Assembly: GCA_024305405.1 (NCBI GenBank)
Contig: JAKNDB010000108.1
Coordinates: 558,001 to 622,000, forward strand
Direction of reading: 5' to 3'
Source: Dirofilaria immitis
Lineage: Eukaryota > Nematoda > Chromadorea > Rhabditida > Onchocercidae
DNA: 64,000 nucleotides
Below are positions 25,658-38,900 of this stretch, in pieces. The notes under the pieces are model-generated. The model was not told where the DNA came from and did not search any database. It saw nothing but the letters and a program-made list of their open reading frames with translations. The position numbers and the translations under genes are program-made. Position 1 is the first letter of the stretch; every line of letters starts with the position of its first letter.

Positions 25658-28435
25658 AGAAATTTGCAATGATTTTTTTGAATTAAATCTGTTGTTTAAA
25701 ATCGTAAATCCATATGTAACATTTTCAAATAAATGAAATATTTGGAAAATAAAAATAAAAAAAAAGAAAAGACAAATCTTCATACACAATTGTTAAATTT
25801 AAATAACTATGATAAATTAATTTTACTGCAACATTTCAATCAAAAATTTCATTCTCGAATTGTCATGTGCAAGAGAAAATTTATAATTTCTAGAAGTTAT
25901 ATTTAAAAAATTTTCTTTTTTTAATTTTCAGAAAATAAATGTCTTAAAATAAAATGCATAAATGAGAATAAAAATTCGAGAAAAAAAATTCGGAAAGAAA
26001 AAGAATAATCAACAATCATCAGATTATTTTTATCAATTAGTGATTACAAAAGATAATTTTTCTTTCTCCCACTGATGACATAAATTTTTGAGGATATTCA
26101 TAGAAATAAGTATTTATCATTGAAATAAAAAAATTTCAATATCATGATATAATTGTCGAGAAAGAAAGATAAATAACTGGAAGTTCGGGATAATATCAAA
26201 ATGACTAATGATGATATTTTCTCGTCTTTTCTTCAACCAAATTTCTGAATTATTTCAGTGTGAATTTCCAACTTAATTTGAAATTTAAAATAGATGCAAG
26301 AATATTCTGCAATCGCTATCGTATGTTTAATCATTGTGTTTTATGGCTTTTCGTAAAAGAAGCAAATAAACAAACATATATTTCTTTTTTTTTTTTTTTT
26401 GTTGTTGAATTTGTCATTCGTTCTTAGCTTTAATTATATGTTTGATAAGATTGTTGTAGGAATGAAAAAAATTTTTTTTCTTTTTAATTAATTTGATTTA
26501 GTAATTAAAATTTGTATCAATTTCTACAGACAAATGAAATCTAAAAAGATTAATTTCTATTTTAATTTTATATAATCTATTTTTGAGTGATAAGTTTATT
26601 AGTAAAGATAATAGCTAATCACTCATGATTGCTAATTTTGTTAGTTAAAAATTAAACGTACGTGTACGCGTAAAATTAATACGTTACGTGAAATATATTT
26701 GAAAAATACAAATAATTAAAATGATTTATCGATTAAACCATTCCATTACATAAAACATTTTTACATACCAATATATATATAAAAAAAAAAAAAAGAAAAA
26801 CTATTACGATGATGTTACATTCAAATAATGTGGGAATAAAAAAATTATGAAAAAAATTGAAGGTCAATGAGAGTTTAAAATGGCTCAATCCAATTCATTA
26901 TCCTTGACCTTCGTGTGATATTTTTAATTAGTATTTTTATATGAACTCTCTTTTCCATATCTTCCATTATCATTTCCCTTTTTTTTTTTTTTTAAATGTA
27001 TAAATCTTTGTTACTTCTATCACTGATCTCTTACTAAAATATTTTAAATATCCGAAAAGTATTAATTTACAAAAAAAAAGATAGGTCTTTTTTTTTCCCA
27101 AATTATTTAGGTTATTAATAGATGCAACGATTGAGTTAAAAAAAAAAAAAAGAAAATGAATGCTTATCAAAAATATCACAAATATTGATTACAATTAAAA
27201 TAAACATTCTCAATAAAATTAAATAATCATTAAATGGATTTGGGATATATTTAGTTAAACACATTATCATGATAATTTCTTAAAAAAAAAAATTATCGAA
27301 ATTTTATGGATTATAAATCAATGACATAAATGAAATTGAAAATTAAAAAATTTAACAAATTTCAGCAAAAATAAAATTAAAAAAAACATTTACAGCATTA
27401 AACAGTAACTTTCGTTTTTTTTTTTGTCCTTTTCAAAAATTTTGATATCAAATATTTCAACTAAAATCATCAGTATTTATAATCATGATGACTAACTTAT
27501 CGATGATTATTTTGATTATTCATTGCTATCCCAATTTTATATGCATAATAACAATCCCTACTTAAAATCAAATTCTAAACCACTGGTAATACTGCTATTT
27601 CAAAATCAGTAATTTTGGAATTAACCAACAATATCATGTACTTTATAATATTTCGATGCAATACAATATTCAAAATAATAATTAAAAAAAAGGAAAAAAA
27701 CTTCAAAAATCATAAAATTTTATTTATATAAATTGTTAAACTTTTTGAAAAATAATAAATCCAGATAATTATATACATTTTTTTTGTTTTGTTTACAATA
27801 ATATACTTTACTTAATTACTCTTTACACATTGAAAATATGATATACATATGATTTCGATTGTTTAGTAAACACAATTAATTCAAATTATTAAATTAAGGT
27901 GAACAAAAAAAAAAAAAAGAAATCAATTTCATTTTGAAAAAGAAATGAACTATCCTAGAATCAATATACAGGATAACCGTTCCACTTGTATGTCACCAAA
28001 ACGATTTGACATTTAAATTCTGTTATCAGTATTAATTTTTCTCTCTTCCTTTTTTTCCTTTTTTTTTTTTTTTCCTGTTATAGAAGCACAGTATTTTATA
28101 TTTTGTTTACACATTGTTGTCCATCCTATCAAGTTCTAAAATCACGACATCTATCCGTTCAAAATTTAGTTAACAAATAGAATAATTTCAGAATTGCAAC
28201 GATACAACATAGCTTATTTATTTCAGTAATAATATCACAATGATTGAGTAAAATTGTGAAATTTCATTTTTAAAGAAATTAATATTCAATGTCTTAAATT
28301 TATCATTTCGTAAAAAAAAAAAAAATTATGCAAAAGATTATGCATTGAAGAAAGAAAGAAAAAAAAAGGATACAGTAAAGCGGATTAATGAAAAAAAAAA
28401 GTTGAAATTATTGCATGAGCATATTGTTAAAATAA

Positions 28436-28474
28436 AAGAGAGAGAGAGAGAGGAGAGACAGAGAGAGAGAGAGG
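28436..28474. repeat. (GA)n microsatellite
   Basis: GA repeats with two interruptions. The KEREREE-like frame over it is an artefact. Confidence 0.9.
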
Positions 28475-29211
28475 AAATTGGTGATCGGACATCTATTACA
28501 TCAGGAAAATGTCATTTGCAATCGGCAAATCTTTGTCATCAATAGCGAATAAACATATAAATGTAATAATTACATTTTATAAGATTGTATATAATATATA
28601 TATTTCTATTCTATTTCTGTTACAATATTTGTCGTAATTTTAAATTTATAAAATCTTCTAATTTCATTAAGAAATTTTATATCGAATTTTAATTTTAATA
28701 AATTTTATTTATTAATCTATTTTATGATTACAAAATTTTGCCGATATTTTGTATCTATCATTGATCCGAAGAAAAAAAAATAAGTAAACAAAAATATATT
28801 CAACATAGGTTTTCTTTTCAACTATCGATGCTTATTTTATTTTATTTTATTTTTTTTTTTTTCCATTTGTATAGATTAATTTAGATTCTTTCATCTACAT
28901 TTAATTTATCCAGTTTTTCTACAGTATGATAGGATTAGTAATTAAATTCGAAATTTCAAAAAAATATATGAAAAATTATACAATAAACAGGTAAGTTATA
29001 AAATATCAAAAAGTTTATATTACGAATAAGTTAATTATATGATATTTTGAAATTTTTTTCTTTGTTAAAAAATATAAAATTAGTTAAAATTATAACCTTA
29101 TTACTTATAAAATTATCATTTAAATAAAATATCAAATAATAGAAATTAAAAATTTGTTAAATTAAAAAATGAAAAGGATAAAAAAATGAGGATTGCAATG
29201 CAACATTACTA

Positions 29212-29248
29212 ACCTGAAATAGATAATATTCTATTATCTATTTCAGGT
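29212..29248. repeat. Perfect 17-bp inverted repeat with 3-base loop
   Basis: The left arm ACCTGAAATAGATAATA (29212-29228) and right arm TATTATCTATTTCAGGT (29232-29248) are exact reverse complements separated by TTC. Transcribed, they would form a stable hairpin in an otherwise simple A/T background. Confidence 0.85.
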
Positions 29249-30248
29249 AATTTGTTTTTTTTTTTTTTTGCCATCCTTAAAAAAGAGAAAATGATGTATA
29301 AATGAATAGAAAATAATCAAAAGAGTAAGAGAAAAGGAATAATCGCAACATGTGTCGTTAGTCATAAATTGTTTTCATCTGATAATAATAGTGAAATGAT
29401 AAGTTGATAATGATGATGTTAATAATAATAATAGTGATAGTAGTTATAAGCGACGATTGTAACAATACGACAATATTGATAATGATCATTCTCATTACAG
29501 TATCGTATATCAGAATGAAAATCATAAAGAGAGCGAGAAAAAAAAAAAAACACTTCGAAATCTCATGCGACAAATGAATGAATAAGGTTGGAGGAGAAGG
29601 CGGGAGAGAAGGAGGACATGAAAGGGAAAGGTAATGGGGAAGGTGATTGATCTTTGTTCGTCCTCTCATCGCTTCTCATGTCGAGACTACTTACTAGTTT
29701 TCGGTCCTCATGAAAATGAAAAATATTTCTGCTCGCACGATATCATTAAACTAGTTTTTCTTGTCATCATATTACAAAAGCTTACATTTGCTAGATCAGC
29801 GCAAATGTTTTCCCTTCTTCAATGCTCACAATTAACTTTGATAATTTCCCGCTTATCAGTAGCATAACAGAAAATATTTATTATATTTTCCCATATGTAT
29901 CGCTTTCTATTTATGTTATGTTTATGTCTATGTTAAATTATAATTATTCCCAATTTTTTTTTTTTTATTAAAGTTTCCAATCCATTCCTGCAATATATGT
30001 TTTTATGATGGATGATCTGTGATGATGAAAATAATGTACTTAGTACCTGAATTATATTTCACGATCTTCTAGTTTTACCGGAAGTGAGCAACAAGTTTAT
30101 ATAATCGATTTCGGATCACTTTGAAATCAAACTATAAGCACTTAAATATATGATGTAAATTATGGCTCGAATTTTCCCTGTTTTTTAACACTTTTTAAAA
30201 GCACACACTTCTCATTACACCAACATGCATAATCACCATTTTGACAAC

Positions 30249-30258
30249 GATGATGATA

Positions 30259-30290
<32 letters not shown>

Positions 30291-30292
30291 AA
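30249..30292. repeat. (GAT)n microsatellite
   Basis: About a dozen GAT units with one AAT interruption. Confidence 0.9.
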
Positions 30293-31213
30293 TCATAATG
30301 ATGATAAATTAATGTTGACAATTGCTTGTTTTGAGAAAATTAATGAGTGTTAAAAGAAGTTACGAAATTGTCAGATGTTAAATGAAGCTTTAAAAATTTA
30401 TTTTCCTTAATTAATAGTAAAACTTCAAAAAAAAAAAAAACAACGAATTAACTTTTGCAATTAATTGTATGAAATGATTTCAACCGTAGATCATTTCGAC
30501 AATTAAATTTTTTCTTTTCAAAATTTAAAAGTAATTTTAATTATCAAAAAAAAAGGAAAAAAAAGTCATATAAAGGTATAAATTCTCATAAAGAAAAGAT
30601 AAATTGAAAATACGTTAAGAAAAGGCAATTGAAATTTTGCAAAAATAACAATAAAAATATTTTCAAACAATCATTTCCTTCCCTCTCTCTTATAGGTAAT
30701 GTTAACAAACAAATAGTCTCGTAGAGATTAATCTGATGAAATAATTCTCGAATTTTAAAAATGAAATATTACTCAGTAACAATAATAATTTTCAATCAGT
30801 GAATGTTTGAACCATACAGTGTGATCCAAATTTCATCGAAATATGCAAAATAAAACAGAGTGAATTTGAAAACAAAAAAAAACAAAAAAAAAAAGAAGTC
30901 ATGGGTTTTTTGTTAGAGACAAATCTCGAGAGTCAGTTAAGAGAATCCAGTCATTCATCCAAATCATTTGCAACAGATTCCTGAATTTCATCAAAGACAA
31001 TGATGAATTTGGGAAAATTGCCAAAGAACTGAGAATATGCAAATTTTTGAAAGAAAAAAAGTATATATAAAGTACAAATTTTCAGCTTACATTAGCTATG
31101 ATCGGATTGTTCGGAGGCAGTTGTTTGTATCTATTTTTACGGGGATGTTACGGGTTGTATGGCGTAAGATTTTTTCCGTAAATGATTCATTCGAGATTTT
31201 AGGTAAGATTCTT

Positions 31214-31426
31214 CGGAATCTATATGACGCGCGAAGTTTCCGTTAAGTGGTGCTAATGTCGCTTGGAATTTCTGACCTAAAATCTCATCCTGCTTCATTT
31301 TATTATTCCTCTGAATACTCAAAATGTCGGAGTCTATACTATGCGCGAAGTTTTCATTAATTGGTATTAACGCTCCTTGGAACCTTATCCTGCTTCATCC
31401 AGTCATTTCTGAAATACTCAAAATGC
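31214..31426. repeat. Degenerate two-copy tandem duplication, about 100-115 bp units
   Basis: Copy one (about 31214-31328) and copy two (about 31328-31426) share ordered blocks: CGGA(A/G)TCTATA, GCGCGAAGTTT, TTGGAA, ATCCTGCTTCAT and ATACTCAAAATG. Divergence and small indels indicate an old duplication. No protein match is recognised. Confidence 0.75.
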
Positions 31427-32050
31427 TCTACGAATTACTAAGACACACAAAATTGGTTTCCGACAACTGAGAAGTCCAGGAAATTAGAAATTTGAGATTT
31501 CAGAAAATTTTAGCCTTGATAGTCTTCGCATATCCGCTCTTGGGTAACTGTAATTTTAGGCTTCAAATTTTTTATCTTAAATTTTCTTCTCGCTACTAAC
31601 AGATGGTACCAATATTTTTCGAAATTCTTGAAAATCAGGCTGTATAGAATCAGGCTTCAGTGTTCTTAAATAATACCGCGCTGGACTTATTTGCCTTGGG
31701 TCCTTGTCTTCAGCTTTTCTCCTCAATACTGCACCTCGCATGTTTATTTTTTCCTGAGACTCTAGGCTTGTTGGGTAGATTATTTCCTTTCCAGCAGACG
31801 GTGATTTGATGATCACTATATGACATTTCATCAATGGCACGACGGCAACTTTATCAGTACGTCACTTTTAAGATATTGAATGAATCCTACTTTTATCCGT
31901 AATTATCATGGAACACATCGAATGTTATAAATCCTCACGTGATACATAATAAATTTCATCAAAGGTATGAACGGGCAAGTAACTGGTCGAGTTTTGTCAA
32001 AAGATTCATCGTCGCACACTCTGCGATGCCTTCATCAGTGGGCATGTATA

Positions 32051-34673
32051 ATGGGCGGCGATCGGCCGATGGATAGCAATCTATGCAGCTCGCCGGAGTG
32101 CACCAATACAGCCAAGTTACGCTGTCCTACATGCATCGAACTCAAATTAAGGGATTCCTATTTTTGTTCTCAGGTTAGTACCATTCATTGATCAATGCGG
32201 TTTTATAAAAATTTGTCGCATTTTGAAAGTATTTTATTTTTAAACTGAGGGTAATATTGAAATAGGACCATTTGGATGAATATTCGGAATATTTCCGTTT
32301 AACTCATAACGATCAAGCGGATTGCATAGTATTTACTATTAATAAGGAGTGATTACATATTGAACGGAACAAGAAGAGCATGATGAGTTCGAAATAAAGC
32401 CTCAAGATGTTAGTTGATGTCTTAAATGTAAGATTTCCGAAAGCAAATGTACGTTTATAAAAACGGTATGATCATTATTACGGACGCATTGCATCGGTTA
32501 ATATATTATTATGGACGCATTGCATTGGTTAATTACATCCAACTTATTGGTACTCTGCCATCCGGTTTTCAAATCTTCCGAATTTAATCATTCAGTTTAA
32601 TATATGTGAAGATTTTTTTTCAGAAATGTTTTAAAAGTAGCTGGGCATTTCATAAGCTGATCCATTTGGCATGTACTGGATCTCCAGAGCAGTATAATCC
32701 ATGGCCTTATTATCACTTTACCGGATTGCTGCGCCCAGCACCAATGGGACAAAAACGCGAGGTTCCAGATACTATAATGAAACCTGATTATGCATTTCGT
32801 CCAGATGGCGTCTCGGAAAGCGAACAGATTGCAAGAAATATTAATGAAATTAAGGTTGGTTGAAGAATTTTGAAAAATAAAATTTTGTTTTTTCAGTCTT
32901 GCCTTTTGCAGGCCTTCCTATTGGGTATTTACTTTCATAAGGTAATTAGAATCAAAATAAACAAATTAATTTTCAGACATGTTTTGGAGCTTTGGCAAAC
33001 ATTTGAAAAAAGTTAAAAAGTTATACTGTTTTATTATTAAGAAGAATGACGGTAAAATGTTAAAGAGCTAATGTCAGAAATAAGTTTTCTTCATTTAAAG
33101 ATAAGTTCTTCTTCATAATAGTGAACATTTCAGGTACTCGATGATGATGAAATAGAGAGCATGAGAACAGTTTGTAAACTAGCTAGAGAAGTACTGGATG
33201 AAGCGGCTCGAGCTTGTGAACCTGGTATTACCACGGATCATATCGATGCTGTAGTGCATGAAGCTTGTATCGAAAGAGACTGTTACCCCTCTCCCCTTGG
33301 GTAAGATTTATTATTCCGTTGAACCAAGCCTATTTGTTTTTATCAGGTACCTCCCATGCTGTCAGGATTAAGCTGTTTAGAATTATCTCATTCAGAGCTA
33401 TTTAGATATCACCAATTTCCGAAGAGTGTTTGCACATCAGTCAATGAAGTCGTTTGTCATGGAATCCCAGATATGCGAAAACTTGAGAACGGCGATATTT
33501 GCAATGGTATTTTCTGGAGTAATTTCTCTTAATTTTTTGAATTAATTTCTAAATCGTTATAATATTTTTTTGAAATTCGCAACTCGAAGTGATATTGAAT
33601 ATTAAATGAAGGTAGTGATTTGCAGTCGATGTGACAGTATATCATCGTGGCTTTCACGGTGATCTAAACGAAACATTTTTGGTCGGTGACAAGGTTAAGG
33701 AAGAAACAAGGAAACTGGTGAAGGTTACATATGAATGCTTGCAACATGCTATCGATCTCGGTAATTACAACTATTTAAGATTGCACATTTATATCTTGCA
33801 TTAAAATTGAAGTGCTGATTTCTCTTTTTTTCTCAGCAAAATCCCAACTTTAATTTTATATATGAAGAATTAAATACTTACTTATTCCAGTTCGTCCGGG
33901 TGTGCGCTTTCGTGAAATCGGCAATGTCATTCAGAAACATGCAAATGCGCATGGCTTCTCCGTTGTGAAGACGTACTGTGGCCATGGAATTCATAGGTTT
34001 TCTTGCATGTCTTTTTAAATAAATTTTTTTGGTACACTATTTAACTGGAAAAATATTGAAATTTCTTTTTTTCATAAAAACAGTTTCCTATCTAACATTA
34101 TTTCAGGCTTTTTCACACTGTTCCAAATGTTCCGCATTATGCAAGTATGCTTCAGTTTTGCTCATTTATCTTTATATTTAGATTGCTACTCTCATTTCAT
34201 TTCCATTTGTCACCAAAGAAGTGAATCTTTTTTCGAATCTTAAAAGAACAAAGGAACAGTGGCGAATGATTTTCAGGTCTTACCTGAACGTCATTTGCTC
34301 TTGTTTCAGGTAGTTTCTGGTTATCTTTTCTAGAAAATAAGGCAATGGGAATCATGAAAGCTGGCAATACATTTACGATCGAGCCAATGATTAACGCTGG
34401 TGGACATAATAACGAACGTTGGCCGGATAATTGGACTGCTGTCACCGTGCGTTACTTTCTTAAGTTTTTTTTTTCAAATTTCGAGATAAAAGAATTTTGA
34501 ACTTTAGATTCTCAGTTTTACCGATAATCATTTAATCAATTTAGAGTGATGGGAAGCCATCAGCGCAGTTCGAACAGACATTGTTGGTGACTGAGTCCGG
34601 ATGCGACGTATTGACAGCTCGAAATACGGGTCGACCCTGGTTCATGGATCAGTTGGAAAAGAGTTATTCTTAG
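32051..34673 (+). CDS. map-1: Methionine aminopeptidase 1
   Basis: Cytosolic dinuclear metalloprotease that removes the initiator methionine from nascent chains. Nine exons: 32051-32173, 32624-32854, 33134-33300, 33406-33506, 33626-33760, 33891-33996, 34107-34144, 34334-34446, 34545-34673. They splice cleanly to 380 residues, close to the human enzyme of about 386. The N-terminal zinc-finger-like ribosome-binding module shows its Cys/His ligands (CSSPEC, CPTC, FCSQKCF, HKLIH). All five metal ligands are present: Asp209 and Asp220 ([17 protein letters not shown]), His284 (CGHGIH), Glu317 (FTIEPM) and Glu348 (FEQTLLVT). The first exon stays open to an ATG at 31967, and another ATG lies at 32069. 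I prefer 32051 because the length then matches the family. Its 3' end faces the FGD-type gene 1.25 kb away. Confidence 0.95.
32474..32533. repeat. Two-copy tandem repeat in map-1 intron 1, period 31
   Basis: The 29-base unit (ATTATT, A or T, CGGACGCATTGCAT or close variant, GGTTAAT) occurs at 32474-32502 and 32505-32533 with two mismatches. Confidence 0.85.
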
Positions 34674-35921
34674 GTCACATACTCCCACCGTTTTTTCATT
34701 ATTTGATCATAATTATTGTTTCGCCATCTCCTACTCGATTCGCTATATCGAGATAGTTTTTGTTGTACGTGAAATCATGATTTCACCAGTTGTTCGATTT
34801 GAAATAACACTGTATTGATGTGATGTCTAACCGTTGTTTTTGATCTTTATGTATTTATTTTTTTCTGTTATTCCACAACGTGTCAGTGGAAGTTATTGCG
34901 TTTTTAATTAAGTGGACATCTCAGAAATTCATTTAATTGATGTTAGCTATAATTGTTCTGTGGATGTCTCACTTTTTGCCTTGTTTGAATGTCGCAATCG
35001 TTACGTTATAATAATAAATTTGTTTTTGTGAAGTCATATTATTGGCCTATAATGTGTATCACAGTTTGTCTAAAATAAAGATAATGTAAGAAAGATGGGT
35101 TATAGGACCATATTTTGTCTGCTCTCTTTTCTCAATAGAAAAAATAATTTAAAGTTATCCCAGCATTGATCAAAATACATTTTTAAGTTCATTCCCATTT
35201 TTATTCATCCCATGTGTCTTATTTCTTAGCGTCCACACGCATAAGGAAATAATTTTATGCACATAGAAAATCAACATATAGAAAATAGTAAAATAAGTGA
35301 AACATAGTTTACCTCTCTTTTCCTTTCTTTTTCTATTTGTTTTTCAGTTTTCTTTTAAAGTTTTTCTTTCTTTTCTCTTTTTTGAAATGAACAAAAGGAC
35401 AAGATGTTTCAAAACCTAATGATTATGCAAAGGATACATCAAATTTGTTCTTTATATGAGTAACTTATTAGCCAGGGTTGTTTATTATAATTCTTCAGAT
35501 ATTACCGTTCAGAACTAAAGATTTCACCGATTTAGCATCCTTTACATCAAAATCATCATTAAAAATTCTGAAAACAATGACTCGAGCATTCAAGAATTAC
35601 TATATATATAAATGTTACTCGTGGCTCTGTTGCATTATTCATGAAATGCATAGACTGTACAGTGTTGTATGTGTTCATCTCTGGTAAACGGATTAAGGCG
35701 TTATACAATTCCTAGAACTGAAACATAATACATATTATTAAATATGGAATTATATGTTGGACATGAATAAATGCATGAGTTCTATGCAGTAAAGCTATTA
35801 TACAACCATGAGGAGAACATTCATACTAAAAATCAATAATAACCAATAGGTAATGATAATGAAGAAACACTTCGATGTCCCTGGCAAAAAAAAAAAAAAG
35901 ATATGAATTGAAATTCCAATT
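34674..35921. other. Intergenic region between convergent map-1 and FGD-type genes
   Basis: Presumed 3' UTRs of both genes. AATAAA-like signals are present (for example near 35009 and 35073 on the plus strand), but I cannot fix cleavage sites. No gene recognised. Confidence 0.6.
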
Positions 35922-38900
35922 TTAACGGTTAGAAAACATGGTGCTACCATTCCCCAATCCTCTTTTTAGCGTCTTGTACCACCTAAAACAGAATAAAAGA
36001 TTAAAATTTTTAAAATTACAATTAAGATATCGTTGAGATACTCCTATGTACATATATATAAGTTAATAATTAACCAAGTGCCTAATAAATAACCTTTCAG
36101 CATTTCCCGAATGTGCAACTCGAAAATTAAGTGAAATACTATTCCTGTCATTTACTTGATTAGCATGCCGTAGCTCGAATAAACGGCCACCATCATCTAA
36201 TTCTTGCACACAAAATGTGAATCCTAGAAGAACGTAGCGAGCCACAGGATCCACATCCTTAAATGGCCATACTTTTAGTCCACATATTTTTGCCTTATTT
36301 CCTTGTTATTAGCACTCACAATTTTAATAAAGAAATTGCAGCCATTTATTACAGGGAAAGGAATGAAGTTACCAATATTTATAAAATATTTCTACAAACT
36401 CACAAATTCCGCATTATAAAAGCAAAGCACTAAGACACCATCTGCATGCGATGTAAGCCGACCCCACTTTTCATTTTCACCACCTTTTGATTCCTGAAAA
36501 AGAGTGAGAAATCATTAGTATTAAATAAAATACTCAAAATTCACTATAATAAAAAATTAATCTATGAAACAGAAAAAATGACCTGAGAAACACAGTGCCG
36601 GACACTACTCCTTCCGCATTTCGACTGGGAACACTAGTTTTAGTCAAAGACTCATTTTCCGGAGCTGTGAAAATCGTGCTTTCCATCTCCCTTTCCCTAA
36701 AATAAGACTTATTATATATAAATTTTATCTCAAGCAAAACATGAAATAAAGAGTTTTGAAATTATTCAACTAAAATTGAAAAGATAAATTTCCAAAAACA
36801 TGAAAAAATCGTGATATTAAACAAACATTTCTTGATAATTTTAACATAGCATTCTGGACAAACTTTGGAGCGCATGTAATAATTATTAGTTTTGACAGGA
36901 GCATAACCAACACAGGAACGGCATATTAACTATAATTGAAATATTTAGCTCCAACTAAATAAAAAATTGATTTAGTCAACTTCAAAAATTTTCAGAGTAG
37001 CTCAAGACGTGTTTTGCCAAAAAATAATTTATGGCTCTCAAAATCTTCTACTTATTCGAATCAAAAATCAGTTAAATCTCGAAAATTTCCATGCTTTTAT
37101 TTCTACCGATAACATTATTTTAAATCTTTTCTTGTATTGTTACACAAAGATAACAATGCATACATTCCAAAAAGTTTGTATATTTTTGCTTTATAACTTT
37201 TAATAATGCATTTTAAATGAAATTCCCTTGAATCTATTGGAGTTAACGAAATTCAAAACCATTTGTCCAATAAGAAAATATGAATAAACTTACGTATCCA
37301 CACTCACGGCAGTGATGGCGACGATTCAGAACACTGAATTTTGTAGAACATCCAGCCATCATGCACGACGTTGCTTTCGGATCAGGTATCCATAATGGTG
37401 TATATTTGTGTTTCCCAGCGATCTGTACGTTATTCAGTGAAACACCGTAGTCCGATCCATTGTTCGACATTTTTGCATCTGATGCCTCTTCAGCCGTTAT
37501 CTCATCTTTGTGCATTATCCGAACATTGGAAATCTGAAAATGATGAAGTCAGGAAAAATTTAAAATAAAATATCAACTATTTTTACATGAACTATTCATA
37601 AAGAACCTTGTTTCTAGCAATTTTAATGCGACGCAGCTCTTTCGCTTCCATCTTCGCTTCATTGATTCGTTTAACCCAATCGTCTCTTTCCCGTTTCGTT
37701 CTAAAAAGCTTAGACAATTAAAAAATTTTTTCATTTGTTAAAATAAAGTTTTTCATAAATTAAATACCAAAACCTTGAAGTAATTAGGTTATCAATATCA
37801 TTCAATTAGACTTGAGATCATGTTTCTATTGAAGTGCAACTGGACACAACACAAGTTGTAGATGGTATTGAAATATTGGTTTTTTTCGATATTTGTATAC
37901 TATATTTCTATATCATAAAGCTATTATGACTTTCTGTAGCCGTCAATTGAGTTCTGTGGAAATAGTTTTTTAGTTGTTTTAGTAACAAACAGAATGATGA
38001 ATCTGGAATGATTAGAATGATGAACCACGAATGATCAAGTCTTCAGCAAAAACAAACACACTTCGCAATAAAAACAGCACTCTTCTGTGTAGTGTACAGC
38101 TGAAAATGAGTTTCATATTCGCCATGTTCTTCTGCCTTAGCACGAACCCGAGAAACAAGAAATTTATAAAATTCAGAATGAAAATTGGCATCTGTTCCAA
38201 GTGAAGGCGTTCTTGAATATTTACAAATTAACAATACATCCGAGAACTGCAATACATTAAAATTATGCAAAACTTAATTATTTTTTTCTATTATTACCAT
38301 TTACTTTTCCTTCACATCTGCTACCTATCACGATGATTTGGTATTAAAACAATTAGAGCAACTGTTAGATAGGTCGAGATTTGTATTTATTACTTTAAAT
38401 CAGCCGAGAACTAATACTTTCCATGAATTATGAATGTTATTACTGAGGATATAATTAGAATACCTTAATCTGCAGTGAAAGATGATGGGCCCCAATACCT
38501 AAGTATCTTTCCGCTGGCTTCTAACATTAAAAAAGTATTTCGCCTATTTGTCAGAAAACAACATGCAGTTCTAAACGATTAACTTTTTGTTGCCTAAAAT
38601 ATAAAGCGCAAAAGTTTACTAGAATTTATGCAACCCGATAAATTGAGAAAAAGAGAGAACATACTAATATCAGGTAACGAGGTTGCAAATCTTTCCGCGA
38701 CTGTTTCATCAATTCGCCTTCAAATAAAAGGTGGCGATTTGCTTCGAAAAACATTGAACTTTCCCTGCAAATTTCAATTTTCATGTAAACTTTTCGAATA
38801 TTTTAGCTAACTCAAAAATGAAGAATAAGTTTTTTCCAGTAACAAAAAGTACCTCAAGCCGCCGATACAAATCAATTAAACGTTTTTCCAACTCAGCTCG

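Larger units (their letters stand above)
25651..32050. other. Long intergenic region between divergent V-ATPase a and MetAP1 genes
   Basis: About 6.4 kb, mostly very A/T-rich, with homopolymers, GA and GAT microsatellites, a perfect 17-bp hairpin near 29.2 kb and a degenerate tandem duplication near 31.3 kb. From about 30.9 to 31.95 kb the composition is more balanced and includes an unrecognised 87-codon minus-strand frame at 31577-31840. Nothing here joins in frame to a recognised domain. The promoters of both flanking genes should lie within it. Confidence 0.6.
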
